From the NCBI RefSeq assembly GCF_001305595.1, contig NZ_CP012402.1, positions 1,075,001 through 1,139,000 of the forward strand: a stretch of DNA of 64,000 nucleotides, in the 5' to 3' direction. Below, in pieces: positions 17,402 to 26,052 of the stretch. The first letter of the stretch is position 1, and the number at the start of each line of letters is the position of its first letter. The DNA is from Azospirillum thiophilum (GTDB lineage Bacteria > Pseudomonadota > Alphaproteobacteria > Azospirillales > Azospirillaceae). The notes under the pieces are model-generated. The model was given only the letters and a program-made list of their open reading frames with translations, ran no database searches and had not been told where the DNA came from. The translations under genes and the position numbers were made by a program.

Positions 17402-18862
17402 TCACAGGAAGGCCGAGGCAAATTCCGGCGGTTGCGACAGGGTGTGCGCGATCTTGTCGAGTGCGCTGCGGATGTCCGCCGCGGCCCCGCCGCCGAGACA
17501 GACCCGCACCGCTTCGGGCGGCGGGCCGCTGACGGCAAAGGCATCGCTGACGACGAGGCCAATGTCCGATGCGCGCAGGGTGGCGGCGAAGCCCGACCGG
17601 CTCCAGTCCGGCGGCAGCGGCAGCCAGAGATGAAAGGCCTCCGGTTTCGATACGGTGTCGGTGACGGGCAGGACCCGGCGGGCGTAGCTCTGGCGTGCGG
17701 CGGCTTCGGCGCGGATGGCGTCCAGCATCGCGTCGGCGGTGCCGTCGGCGATCCAGCGGGTCGCCAGCGCCGCCGTCAACGGCGACGCCATCACCGTGGT
17801 GGCACGCAGATAGGCCGACAGCTGCCACATCCGCCGAGCCTCGGGCGCGACCAGATAGGCGATGCGCAAGCCGGCGCCCAGGCTCTTGGCCAGACCGGCG
17901 ATGTGGAAGACCAGATCGGGGGCCAGTGCCGCCAGCGGCGGCGGCCCGCCGACCGGCAACGCCCCATAGGCGTCGTCCTCGATGATCGCGACGTTGTGGC
18001 GGCGGGCGATGTCGATCAACACGGTGCGGCGGTCCAGGGAACTGGTGATCGTCGTCGGGTTGTTCAGGGTCGGGTTGCAGTAGAGCGCCTTGGGCGCGCG
18101 CGTCCGGCACAGCTCGGCGAAGGCGTCGGGCCGGATGCCGTCCGCATCCAGCGGCAGGCCGACCAGTTCCAGCCCCAGTTGCGCCGCCAGTCCGCGCAGA
18201 CCGGGATAGGCCAGCGCTTCGGCGCACACCACGTCCCCGGCCTTGGCCACCGACCCCAGCACCGCCAGCAGCGCGCTGTGTGTGCCCGGACAGACCAGCA
18301 GCCGGTCCAACGGCGCGATCAACCCGCGACGCGCCAGCCAGTCGGCTCCGGCCTGACGGTCTTCCGGCGCACCGCCGAATTCCTGATAGCGCAACACGCC
18401 AACCAGATCCTCGGCGATCTCGGCCAGACCCTGGCGCATGCGGGCCAGCAGCGCCGGATCCTCGATCTCCGGCGGCAGATTCATCGACAGGTCGGCGGTA
18501 CGTCGGGGCCGCGGCGCACGCGCCGCCGGCTGGCAGGGTGCGGGCACCGCGCGTTCGGCCTGGGCCGGCTCGGGCAATGCGGATGCGGATGCGGATGCGG
18601 ATGCGGGAAGATCGCGGACAAAGGTGCCGTTGCCGACACGGGATTCGATCAGGCCGCGCCGTTGCGCCTCGCTGTAGCCGCGGGCGATGGTGGTGAAGTC
18701 GAGCTCGAGCGCGTCCGCCAGGGTCCGTTGCGGCGGCAGGCGGTCGCCGGGAGCCAGACGTCCCTGACGCAACTCCTCGGCGATCACGTCGGCGATGGCA
18801 AGGTAGCGCGGCTTCTCGCTGGTGCGGATAAGGGGCAGCCACGGATGTGGGGACGACTGCAT
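17402..18862 (-). CDS. MocR/PdxR-type regulator: GntR helix-turn-helix with PLP aminotransferase domain
   Basis: A 486-residue protein with an N-terminal GntR-type winged helix (YLAIADVIAEELRQGRLAPGDRLP, TTIARGYSEAQRRGLIE) and a C-terminal fold type I aminotransferase domain, including the PLP-lysine segment AGLAKSLGAG. Such MocR proteins use the PLP domain as a sensor for PLP or amino compounds rather than as an enzyme. The linker contains an Ala-Ser run encoded by a hexamer repeat. The ATG at 18862 is preferred over an upstream TTG at 18898. It diverges from the Nit1C cluster over a gap of more than 500 bases, so it may regulate that cluster or only itself; the sequence does not decide. Confidence 0.88.
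   Translation of the reverse strand: MQSSPHPWLPLIRTSEKPRYLAIADVIAEELRQGRLAPGDRLPPQRTLADALELDFTTIARGYSEAQRRGLIESRVGNGTFVRDLPASASASASALPEPAQAERAVPAPCQPAARAPRPRRTADLSMNLPPEIEDPALLARMRQGLAEIAEDLVGVLRYQEFGGAPEDRQAGADWLARRGLIAPLDRLLVCPGTHSALLAVLGSVAKAGDVVCAEALAYPGLRGLAAQLGLELVGLPLDADGIRPDAFAELCRTRAPKALYCNPTLNNPTTITSSLDRRTVLIDIARRHNVAIIEDDAYGALPVGGPPPLAALAPDLVFHIAGLAKSLGAGLRIAYLVAPEARRMWQLSAYLRATTVMASPLTAALATRWIADGTADAMLDAIRAEAAARQSYARRVLPVTDTVSKPEAFHLWLPLPPDWSRSGFAATLRASDIGLVVSDAFAVSGPPPEAVRVCLGGGAAADIRSALDKIAHTLSQPPEFASAFL
18577..18606 (-). repeat. Five tandem ATGCGG hexamers in the MocR linker
   Basis: Five exact, head-to-tail copies of ATGCGG (as read on the + strand) encode the Ala-Ser repeat that joins the DNA-binding and aminotransferase-like domains. 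Because the unit is two codons long, slippage would change linker length without breaking the frame. Confidence 0.9.
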
Positions 18863-19419
18863 CGACTCTACGGAACCTTGGCTTTCGACTGCGGTCAATG
18901 ATCCGCAGCATGTGGATCCAAACTGGGCAACGCCCGATCCGCAGGCAGACGGTGCGGGACATCGCGCCGCATCCTATGCGGGCCGCATCCGTCTGGCAAC
19001 CGTTCCACAGCGAAGCGCTTCCTAACGCCGCAGCCCTGGTCGCTCAAGGCTTTCCAGGCGCTCGCGCCGTCACCTGTCGGCTTATGCGGCTGGCTACGCC
19101 CTGCCGCCGATCCATACGATCCAGTCATCTGCGGCACCCGACTTCTGCCTAATTCGACTGCAAACCAGCGGACCGCACATCATTTGACCAGAAGCCGCCC
19201 GTTCGTGAAGCACCGCGCGAGATCCGATCAATACAGTCAATATCGGGAAAACCACCATTCAATGAGGCTTTATCGACTGCATTAGAATGTGATCATGCAC
19301 TAAAATCGACTGGCACACCGCTTGCTAATGATCGGAAACCACCCGAGCGGCCATCCGGTCGCTCCGGCAGGAGCCTCCGGCGCCAAACGCCGGATCCATC
19401 GAAGCAAGGAGGATGAGAG
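18863..19419. other. Intergenic region between the divergent MocR gene and the Nit1C cluster
   Basis: About 550 bases with no convincing gene. Short open frames occur on both strands but lack ribosome sites and recognisable products. The right third is clearly more AT-rich and ends in a sigma-54 promoter. A direct repeat GCCGCATCC at 18966-18974 and 18982-18990, with starts 16 bases apart, is the type of spacing used by MocR regulators, but the support is weak. A GTGATCATGCAC element lies near 19290, just upstream of the promoter. No canonical NtrC enhancer pair was seen. Confidence 0.6.
19311..19326 (+). promoter_or_regulatory. Sigma-54 (RpoN) promoter of the Nit1C cluster
   Basis: TGGCAC at 19311-19316 and TTGCT at 19322-19326 match the -24/-12 consensus, with exactly 10 bases between the GG and GC dinucleotides. 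Transcription would begin near 19337, leaving a leader of about 80 bases before the first gene. Sigma-54 promoters need an enhancer-binding activator, and this one fits control by nitrogen limitation or by a NitA-like activator, neither of which is encoded in the window. Confidence 0.88.
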
Positions 19420-19902
19420 ATGCCCGCAGTGACCAAGCCCGCGAACCAAAAGGGCGATGTTCTGGTCGATTACGAAGAGAAGGTGTTCGAGGACGTCAAG
19501 GCGGAACCGGGAGAAAAGGCGCTCGTCACCTTCCACACCGTGGCGTTCGAGGGCTCGATCGGTCTCGTTAACCTGCTCCAGGCCACCCGCCTGCTGCGCA
19601 AGGGCTTCGAGACCTCGATCCTGCTCTATGGGCCGGGCGTGACGCTGGGCGTGCAGCGCGGCTTCCCGACGCTGGGCGACGAGGCGTTCCCCGGCCATCA
19701 GGCGATCAACAAGCAGCTGGTCAAGTTCATGGAGGAAGGCGGCAAGGTCTATGCCTGCCGCTTCGCGCTCCAGGCGCTGTACGGCCATGGCGAGGGCGCG
19801 CTGATCCCCGGCATCCGCCCGATCAATCCGCTGGACGTGCTGGACATCGTCCTGCTCCACCGGAAATCGAATGCATTCATCCTGAACACCTGGACCCTGT
19901 AA
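19420..19902 (+). CDS. nitB: MSMEG_0572/Sll0783-family nitrogen-starvation protein
   Basis: A 160-residue protein, first gene of the Nit1C cluster, with a strong ribosome site AAGGAGGATGAGAG before the ATG. The sequence ([54 protein letters not shown]) matches the DsrE-like family that includes cyanobacterial Sll0783, induced by nitrogen starvation and needed there for polyhydroxybutyrate accumulation. No catalytic residue can be named; Cys108 in [12 protein letters not shown] might be redox active. The sigma-54 promoter upstream supports induction under nitrogen limitation. The symbol follows Nit1C naming by position. Confidence 0.87.
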   Translation: MPAVTKPANQKGDVLVDYEEKVFEDVKAEPGEKALVTFHTVAFEGSIGLVNLLQATRLLRKGFETSILLYGPGVTLGVQRGFPTLGDEAFPGHQAINKQLVKFMEEGGKVYACRFALQALYGHGEGALIPGIRPINPLDVLDIVLLHRKSNAFILNTWTL

Positions 19903-19925
19903 GCGCGGCCACCGGAGGGCGGATC

Positions 19926-20984
19926 ATGACGGAGAAACGAACGGTGCGGGTCGCGGCGGTGCAGATCGCCCCCGATCTGGACAGCGCCGACGGCACGGTC
20001 GGGCGGGTCTGTCAGGCCATCGCCGAGGCGGCGGCCAAGGGGGCGGCGCTGGTCGTCTTCCCGGAGACCTTCGTTCCCTACTACCCCTACTTCTCCTTCG
20101 TGCGTCCGCCCGTCCTGGCCGGGGCCGATCACCTGACCCTGTACGAGCGCGCGGTGGTGGTGCCGGGTCCGGTCACCGACGCCGTCGCCGCGGCGGCGCG
20201 GTCGCATGGGGTGGTGGTGGTCCTCGGGGTCAACGAACGCGACCACGGCTCGCTCTACAATACCCAGCTGGTCTTCGACGCCGACGGGAGCCTGATCCTG
20301 CAGCGGCGCAAGATCACCCCGACCTATCACGAACGGATGATCTGGGGCCAGGGCGACGGCACCGGATTGACCGTGGTGGACAGCGCGGTCGGACGCATCG
20401 GCGCGCTGGCCTGCTGGGAACACTACAACCCGCTCGCCCGCTACGCCCTGATGGCTCAGCACGAGGAAATCCACGTCGCCCAGTTCCCCGGCTCGCTGGT
20501 CGGCCAGATCTTCGCCGATCAGATCGAGGTGACGATCCGCCATCACGCGCTGGAATCGGGCTGCTTCGTCGTCAACGCCACCGGCTGGCTGACCGAGGCG
20601 CAGATCGCCGCCATCACCGCCGATGCCAGCCTGCAGAACGCCCTGCGCGGCGGCTGCATGACCGCCATCGTCTCGCCCGAAGGCAAGCATGTCGTGCCGC
20701 CGCTGACCTCGGGCGAAGGGATCCTGATCGCCGACCTCGACATGGGCCTCATCACCAAGCGCAAGCGGATGATGGATTCGGTCGGCCATTACGCCCGCCC
20801 CGAACTGCTGTCGCTGCGGCTGGACAACCGTCCCGCCATGCCGATGACGACAGCCATTCCTGCCGCCATCCCTCCCGCTGCCCCGCTCGAACAGGAGCAC
20901 ACCGACCATGACGATGCCCGCTTCCCCATCCCCGGCGAGCCTGCTCATCAGCGAGTTGCAGTCCTTCGGCATCCGGCTGGCTGA
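19926..20984 (+). CDS. nitC: Nit1-type nitrilase (Nit6803 family)
   Basis: A 352-residue nitrilase-superfamily enzyme with the full Glu-Lys-Cys triad: Glu47 in [12 protein letters not shown], Lys129 in [11 protein letters not shown] and Cys163 in [13 protein letters not shown]. Nitrilases turn R-CN into the acid and ammonia through a thioimidate on the cysteine. The family prototype is the Synechocystis enzyme Nit6803, and Nit1C nitrilases have been linked to cyanide or nitrile assimilation. The last 25 codons or so run past the usual end and overlap the next gene by 77 bases, an unusually long overlap for this window; the tail is Pro/Ala-rich and may be dispensable. The natural substrate is unknown. 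Confidence 0.93.
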   Translation: MTEKRTVRVAAVQIAPDLDSADGTVGRVCQAIAEAAAKGAALVVFPETFVPYYPYFSFVRPPVLAGADHLTLYERAVVVPGPVTDAVAAAARSHGVVVVLGVNERDHGSLYNTQLVFDADGSLILQRRKITPTYHERMIWGQGDGTGLTVVDSAVGRIGALACWEHYNPLARYALMAQHEEIHVAQFPGSLVGQIFADQIEVTIRHHALESGCFVVNATGWLTEAQIAAITADASLQNALRGGCMTAIVSPEGKHVVPPLTSGEGILIADLDMGLITKRKRMMDSVGHYARPELLSLRLDNRPAMPMTTAIPAAIPPAAPLEQEHTDHDDARFPIPGEPAHQRVAVLRHPAG

Positions 20985-22017
20985 CCCGCGCGCCGGCGCC
21001 CCCAGCCGGCGCGGCGGCGCGGGGCCGAGCGACCACAAGGCCGTCACCATCGACGGGCGCACCGTGATGGTGCCGGTCCACACCGCCGGCGCCTTCGAAT
21101 CGCCCTATCAGGCCGACCGGCCGGGCGATGACGGGGCAAGCGTGGTGTGGCGCGACGGTCTGGCGGTCGGCGCGATCCGCTTTCCCCGCCAGCCGCGCTT
21201 CTACGGGCTGCAGACGCTGGACGGCGTGCCTTATCAGAAGATCGCGGTGCTGCACGGCGCTGACGTGCTGGCCACCACCGTTCTGCAAAGCTGCATCCGC
21301 TACCAGAGCCGGACCAAGACCTGCCAGTTCTGTTCCATCGGGCAGTCGCTGGCGGCAGGCCGCACCATCCTGCGCAAGACGCCGGAGCAGTTGGCCGAGG
21401 TGGCGCGCGCCGCCGTGCTGCTCGACGGCGTCCGCCACATGGTGATGACCACCGGCACGCCGCCCACCCCGGATCGCGGCGCCGCCATCCTGTGCGAGAG
21501 CGCCGCCGCCGTGAAGGCCGCCGTCGACCTGCCGATCCAGGGGCAATGCGAGCCACCCGACGACGATGCGTGGTTCAGGCGCATGCACGATTCCGGCATC
21601 GACACGCTGGGCATGCATCTGGAGGCGGTGACGCCGGAAATCCGCGCCCGCATCATGCCGGGCAAGGCCTCGGTACCGCTGGAGCGCTATTTCGACGCCT
21701 TCGCCGCCGCGGTGCCGGTGTTCGGACGCGGGCAGGTCTCGACCTACATCCTCGCCGGGCTGGGCGACGCGCCGGACGCCATCCTGGCGAAGGCGGAGCG
21801 TCTGATCGGAATGGGCGTCTATCCCTTCGTCGTGCCCTTCGTCCCGGTGTCCGGCACCCCGCTGGAGGATCACCCGGCGCCCAGCCCGGCCTTCATGCGC
21901 GCGCTGCTCGCCCCGTTGGGCGCGATGCTGAAACAGGCGGGCCTGCGCGCCGCCGACAGCAAGGCCGGCTGCGGCAAATGCGGCGCCTGCTCCTCCCTGT
22001 CCACCTTCGAAGAGTAA
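20908..22017 (+). CDS. nitD: MSMEG_0568-family radical SAM protein
   Basis: A 369-residue radical SAM protein of the Nit1C cluster. The cluster-binding cysteines appear as Cys129-x9-Cys139-x2-Cys142 ([14 protein letters not shown]) instead of the usual Cx3Cx2C; the aromatic residue before the last Cys is kept. A glycine-rich VMTTGTPP follows, and the barrel continues through [21 protein letters not shown]-like segments with similarity to biotin synthase and lipoyl synthase. The C-terminus has a second cysteine group, CGKCGACSS, that could hold an auxiliary cluster. The substrate is unknown. The start at 20908 follows ACAGGAGCAC and lies inside the 3' end of the nitrilase gene. Confidence 0.88.
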   Translation: MTMPASPSPASLLISELQSFGIRLADPRAGAPSRRGGAGPSDHKAVTIDGRTVMVPVHTAGAFESPYQADRPGDDGASVVWRDGLAVGAIRFPRQPRFYGLQTLDGVPYQKIAVLHGADVLATTVLQSCIRYQSRTKTCQFCSIGQSLAAGRTILRKTPEQLAEVARAAVLLDGVRHMVMTTGTPPTPDRGAAILCESAAAVKAAVDLPIQGQCEPPDDDAWFRRMHDSGIDTLGMHLEAVTPEIRARIMPGKASVPLERYFDAFAAAVPVFGRGQVSTYILAGLGDAPDAILAKAERLIGMGVYPFVVPFVPVSGTPLEDHPAPSPAFMRALLAPLGAMLKQAGLRAADSKAGCGKCGACSSLSTFEE

Positions 22018-22032
22018 GCGGAGTCCTCTGCC

Positions 22033-23289
22033 ATGACCAAAGCCACCCATTTTCCAGTCGTCGTCATCGGCGGCGGACAGGCCGGATTGTCGGTCAGCCA
22101 CGAGCTGAAGAAGCGCGGCGTCGACCATGTGGTTCTGGAAAAGAACCGCATCGGCCATTCCTGGCGCAACGACCGCTGGGACAGCTTCTGCCTCGTTACC
22201 CCCAACTGGCAGTGCCGCCTGCCCGACTTCCCCTATGCCGGCAACGATCCCAAGGGTTTCATGCTGAAGGACGAGATCGTCGCCTATCTGGAGGATTTCG
22301 CCCGCATGGTCGATCCGCCGATCCGCGAGGGCGTCGCCGTCACCCGCGTCGGGCGCGGCAAGAGCGGCGTGATGGAGGTCGAAACCAGCGAAGGCCCGTT
22401 GACCGCCGACCATGTGGTGGTCGCCACCGGCGGCTACGACGTGCCCATCGTGCCGCCCTACGCCCACGGGCTGGACAAATCCATCGCCCAGATCCATTCG
22501 GTCGATTACCGCAACCCGGACCAGCTGCCGCCGGGCGAGGTGCTGGTCGTCGGCTCCGGCCAGTCGGGCGTCCAGATCATGGAGGATCTGTATCTGGCCG
22601 GGCGCAAGGTCCATCTGTGCGTCGGCCCGGCTCCCCGCTCGCCCCGCGTCTATCGCGGCAAGGAGGCGACCGAATGGCTGATGGAGATGGGCTATTACGC
22701 CATGACCATCGACAAGCACCCGCAGGGCGAGAAGGCCAAGGAGAAGACCAACCATTACCTGTCGGGGCGCGCAGGCGGCCATGAGATCGACCTGCGCCGC
22801 TTCGCACGGGACGGGGTGTCGCTCTACGGCAGCATGGCGGGAATCGACGGGTCCGTCGTCCGCTTCGCCGACGATCTGGCGGCCAACCTCGACGACGCCG
22901 ACGCGGTCTATGTCTCGATCCGCCGCGACATCGACGCCTTCATCGCCGCCAGGGGCATCGACGCGCCGGTCGAGGAGCCGTTCGTTCCGGTCTGGCAGCC
23001 GCAGGACACGCCGCTGGCCGTCGATTGCGCCGCGCAGGGCATCGGCGCCATCGTCTGGGCCATCGGCTTCCGCCCCAACTATTCCTGGATCGAGCTGCCG
23101 GTCTTCGACGGGCGCGGCGCACCGAAATACGACCGCGGCGTCTCCCCGGTGGAGGGGCTGTATTTCATCGGCCTGCCCTGGCTGCACACCTGGGGATCGG
23201 GCCGCTTCCTCGGCATCGCCGACGACGCCGCCCATCTGGCCGAGGTGATGGACGCCCGGCTGAACGCCCGCAAAGCCGTCGCCGCCTGA
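22033..23289 (+). CDS. nitH: MSMEG_0569-family flavin-dependent oxidoreductase
   Basis: A 418-residue flavoprotein monooxygenase-like protein with two dinucleotide motifs: GGGQAGLS at the N-terminus for FAD and VVGSGQSGVQI near residue 177 for NAD(P)H. The sequence NRIGHSWRNDRWDSF resembles the FAD-proximal region of YUCCA/flavin monooxygenase enzymes. It would oxidise an intermediate of the Nit1C pathway, perhaps at nitrogen, but this is inference. It starts 15 bases after the radical SAM gene. The GYYAMTIDK and LPWLHTWGSGRFLGIADDA blocks match the dedicated family found only in these clusters. Confidence 0.88.
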   Translation: MTKATHFPVVVIGGGQAGLSVSHELKKRGVDHVVLEKNRIGHSWRNDRWDSFCLVTPNWQCRLPDFPYAGNDPKGFMLKDEIVAYLEDFARMVDPPIREGVAVTRVGRGKSGVMEVETSEGPLTADHVVVATGGYDVPIVPPYAHGLDKSIAQIHSVDYRNPDQLPPGEVLVVGSGQSGVQIMEDLYLAGRKVHLCVGPAPRSPRVYRGKEATEWLMEMGYYAMTIDKHPQGEKAKEKTNHYLSGRAGGHEIDLRRFARDGVSLYGSMAGIDGSVVRFADDLAANLDDADAVYVSIRRDIDAFIAARGIDAPVEEPFVPVWQPQDTPLAVDCAAQGIGAIVWAIGFRPNYSWIELPVFDGRGAPKYDRGVSPVEGLYFIGLPWLHTWGSGRFLGIADDAAHLAEVMDARLNARKAVAA

Positions 23290-23333
23290 CCCGCTCCCCC
23301 TGTCATCGCCCGCCGCCGCATGAGGAGTCCGCC

Positions 23334-23888
23334 ATGATGGATGGTCCGCCGCCCCCCTTCGTCGCCGGCGTCCACCGGGTCAAGCTCGCCACCGAGCCGT
23401 GGGAGGTCGCCGGGGCGGCGGCCCTGCGCCGCCGGGTCTTCTGCGTCGAACAGGGGCTGTTCGACGGCGACGACCGCGACGCCATCGATGCCATGGCCGT
23501 CCCCATTGTCGCGCTGGCCGAATTGTGCGGAATGCCGGACTCGGTGGTGGGAACCGTGCGCATCCACCAGCCGGAACCCGGCCTGTGGATCGGCTCCCGG
23601 CTGGCGGTGGCGGAGGAGCACCGGCGCGCCGGATCGATGGGCGCCTCGCTCGGCGCCTCGCTGATCCGGCTGGCCGTCTCGACCGCGACGGCGCGCGGCT
23701 GCCGCTGCTTCCAGGCCCATGTCCAGAGCCGCAACGCCCTGCTCTTCCGCCGCCTGCGCTGGACGACGCTGGAGGAGGTCGAGTTGCATGGCCGCCCGCA
23801 CCACCGCATGCAAGCCGACCTGTCCCATTACCCGCCCTGGCCTGACGGCGCCCAGGGCTTCCTGACGCTGACGCGGAGGGCGGCATGA
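23334..23888 (+). CDS. nitE: MSMEG_0567/Sll0786-family GNAT N-acetyltransferase
   Basis: A 184-residue GNAT-fold protein. It has the family's N-terminal strand and helix (ALRRRVFCVEQGLF), an acetyl-CoA-binding stretch (SRLAVAEEHRRAGSMGASLGASLIRLAV) with the R-x-x-G-x-G/A-type loop in HRRAGSMG, and a C-terminal segment of the Nit1C family (HGRPHHRMQADLSHYPPW). In cyanobacteria and some bacteria it is fused to the next gene product, the AIR-synthase-like protein; here they are separate but overlap by 4 bases. The ATG at 23334 follows GAGGAGTCC. The acceptor amine is unknown. Confidence 0.85.
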   Translation: MMDGPPPPFVAGVHRVKLATEPWEVAGAAALRRRVFCVEQGLFDGDDRDAIDAMAVPIVALAELCGMPDSVVGTVRIHQPEPGLWIGSRLAVAEEHRRAGSMGASLGASLIRLAVSTATARGCRCFQAHVQSRNALLFRRLRWTTLEEVELHGRPHHRMQADLSHYPPWPDGAQGFLTLTRRAA

Positions 23889-24871
23889 GCAGCCTGTCCA
23901 GCCTGATCGACACCCTGCGCGCCAGCCCCGGCTTCACCCACAAGCGCGACATCGACGCCGTGGTGTCGGCGTTGGCGAAGCCGCCGGTATCGGATGCGTC
24001 CGCCATCGCCCTGGGTGACGATTGCGCGGCGATCCCCGACGGCGAGGGCCATCTGCTGTTCGCCGCCGAGGGCTTCGTCAACGGCTTCGTCGCCGCCGAG
24101 CCCTGGTTCGCCGGCTGGTGCGGCGTGATGGTGAATGTCAGCGACGTCGCCGCCATGGGCGGGCGTCCGCTGGCCGTTGTCGATGCGCTGTGGAGCAACG
24201 GCGCGGCGGACGCACAGCCCATCCTCGACGGCCTGCGGGCGGCGGCGGCGGCCTATGGCGTGCCGGTGGTGGGCGGCCATTCCAACACCCGCAACGACCG
24301 GGCACAGTTGGCCGTCGCCATTCTGGGGCGGGCGGGAAAACGGCTGCTGACCAGCCACGACGCCCGGCCCGGCGACCGGCTGATGGCCGCCATCGACCTG
24401 CGCGGCCGCTACCACGAGCCCAACCCCTTCTTCGACGCCGCCACCGCCGCCCCGGCCGACCGGCTGCGCGGCGATCTGGCCCTGCTGCCCGGGCTGGCCG
24501 AGGACGGGTTGTGCCGTGCCGCCAAGGACATCAGCATGGCAGGCTTGGTCGGCACCGCGCTGATGCTGCTGGAATGCTCGGGCGTCGGCGGCACCATCGA
24601 TCTGCGCGCGATCCCCCGGCCGGCCGGCGTGCCGCTCGACCGCTGGCTGCTGTCCTTTCCCAGCTTCGGTTTTCTATTGAGCGTCGCACCGGAGGATTGC
24701 GCCACCGTCGCCGCCCGCTTCCAGGCGCGCGGCCTGGGCTGTGCCGTCATCGGCCAGGTGAAGGACGCAACCGCCCTGACCCTGACCGATGGGGTGGAGT
24801 CCCTGCCGGTCTGGAATTTCGCCGACAGCCCGCTGATCGGCTGCGGCCCTCGCCGGATGGTGGCCGCGTGA
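23885..24871 (+). CDS. nitF: Sll0787-family AIR synthase-related protein
   Basis: A 328-residue protein of the PurM/SelD/ThiL superfamily. It keeps the ATP- and metal-binding pattern: ALGDDCAAI near residue 41, MVNVSDVAAMGGRPLAVVDALW near 83, VVGGHSNTR near 130 and a glycine-rich C-terminal half. These enzymes transfer the gamma phosphate of ATP to activate an oxygen atom, for example an amide or carboxylate. In the Nit1C cluster this could activate an intermediate made by the nitrilase or radical SAM enzyme. Overlaps the acetyltransferase by 4 bases and shares one base with the next start. Confidence 0.87.
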   Translation: MSSLSSLIDTLRASPGFTHKRDIDAVVSALAKPPVSDASAIALGDDCAAIPDGEGHLLFAAEGFVNGFVAAEPWFAGWCGVMVNVSDVAAMGGRPLAVVDALWSNGAADAQPILDGLRAAAAAYGVPVVGGHSNTRNDRAQLAVAILGRAGKRLLTSHDARPGDRLMAAIDLRGRYHEPNPFFDAATAAPADRLRGDLALLPGLAEDGLCRAAKDISMAGLVGTALMLLECSGVGGTIDLRAIPRPAGVPLDRWLLSFPSFGFLLSVAPEDCATVAARFQARGLGCAVIGQVKDATALTLTDGVESLPVWNFADSPLIGCGPRRMVAA

Positions 24872-26052
24872 TGAGCCGATCCGCCCAAAGCCTGTCCATC
24901 GCCCTGCTGGCCCACTCCACCAACCCGCGCGGCGGTGTGGTCCACGCGCTGGAGCTGGCCGAGGCGCTGACCGCGCTTGGCCACCGCGCCGTGGTCCACG
25001 CACCCGACCCGGACGGGGGCGGCTTTTTCCGTCCCACCCGCTGCGGCGCCGTCGGCGTGCCCGCCCGTCCCGTCGCGGAAACCGGGTTGGCCGCCCTGGT
25101 GGAGACGCGGATAGCCGACTATCTGGCCTTCTTCACCCGGAGCGACGCCGCCCGCTACGACATCCATCACGCACAGGACGGCATCAGCGGTAACGCCCTG
25201 GCCTGCCTGCGCGAGGCCGGGCGCATCCCCGGCTATCTCTACACCGTCCATCACCTCGACCGCTTCGCCGATCCCGCTGTAGAGGCCCGGCAATGGCGTG
25301 CCATCGCCAATGCCGACCGCGTGTTCTGCGTCAGCCATCTGTGGCGGGAGATCCTGGCGCGGGACCATGGCGTCGACGCCCTGTTGGTCGGCAACGGCGT
25401 GGACCGGACCCGCTTTTCCCCGCAGGCCGGGCCGGACGACGATTCCTTGCGGGCCCGGCTGGGGCTTGGACCCGGCCCGGTCTACCTGTCGGTCGGCGGG
25501 GTGGAGGCGCGCAAGAACAGCGCCCGCCTGCTCGACGCCTTTCTGATGATCAAACGAACCCGGCCCGACGCCCAACTGGTCGTCGCGGGCGGAGCCTCCC
25601 TGCTCGACCACAGCGGCGAGGCCCGCGCCTTCGACGCGCTGCTGGCGCGCGACCCCGCCGCCGCCGCGTCGGTGATCCGCACCGGCCCGCTGCCCGACGC
25701 CGACATGCCCGCCCTGTTCCGGCTGGCCGACGCGCTGGTCTTCCCGTCGCTGCGTGAAGGGTTCGGGTTGGTGGTTCTCGAAGCGATGGCGAGCGGGACG
25801 CCGGCCATCGTTCCCGCCATCGCCCCCTTCACCGAGCATCTGCACCCCGACGACGCCCTGTGGGTGGACCCGCTCGACCCCGCCGCCATCGCCGCCGCCA
25901 TGACCGACATCCTGCAGCCCGCCACCGCCCGCCATCTGCGCGCCGCCGGCCTGCGCCGGTCCGCCGGGTTCGGCTGGGACGACTGCGCGCGCCGCCATCT
26001 CGACGCCTACAACGCCCTCCTCACCCAGCAGCGGAGCCTCGCCCATGCCTGA
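24871..26052 (+). CDS. MSMEG_0565-family GT4 glycosyltransferase
   Basis: A 393-residue GT-B glycosyltransferase. The N-terminal acceptor domain starts SIALLAHSTNPRGGVVHALELAEAL, and the C-terminal donor domain has VGNGVDRTRFSP, LSVGGVEARKN and the E-x7-E motif EGFGLVVLE that holds the nucleotide sugar in GT4 enzymes. Members of the MSMEG_0565 family occur only beside Nit1C genes, which suggests that the pathway makes or modifies a sugar-linked compound. The start is ATG 24871 sharing one base with the upstream stop; GTG 24868 is also possible. It overlaps the next small gene by 8 bases. Confidence 0.87.
   Translation: MSRSAQSLSIALLAHSTNPRGGVVHALELAEALTALGHRAVVHAPDPDGGGFFRPTRCGAVGVPARPVAETGLAALVETRIADYLAFFTRSDAARYDIHHAQDGISGNALACLREAGRIPGYLYTVHHLDRFADPAVEARQWRAIANADRVFCVSHLWREILARDHGVDALLVGNGVDRTRFSPQAGPDDDSLRARLGLGPGPVYLSVGGVEARKNSARLLDAFLMIKRTRPDAQLVVAGGASLLDHSGEARAFDALLARDPAAAASVIRTGPLPDADMPALFRLADALVFPSLREGFGLVVLEAMASGTPAIVPAIAPFTEHLHPDDALWVDPLDPAAIAAAMTDILQPATARHLRAAGLRRSAGFGWDDCARRHLDAYNALLTQQRSLAHA

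Noticed and set aside
18895-19152. Short open frames on both strands in the gap before the Nit1C cluster
   Set aside because: No ribosome sites, no recognisable protein family, and the composition is like that of the rest of the non-coding gap.
20752-23235. An 827-codon minus-strand open frame across the Nit1C genes
   Set aside because: It runs opposite to three well-supported genes (nitrilase end, radical SAM, flavoprotein); codon pattern is the mirror of theirs in GC-rich DNA.
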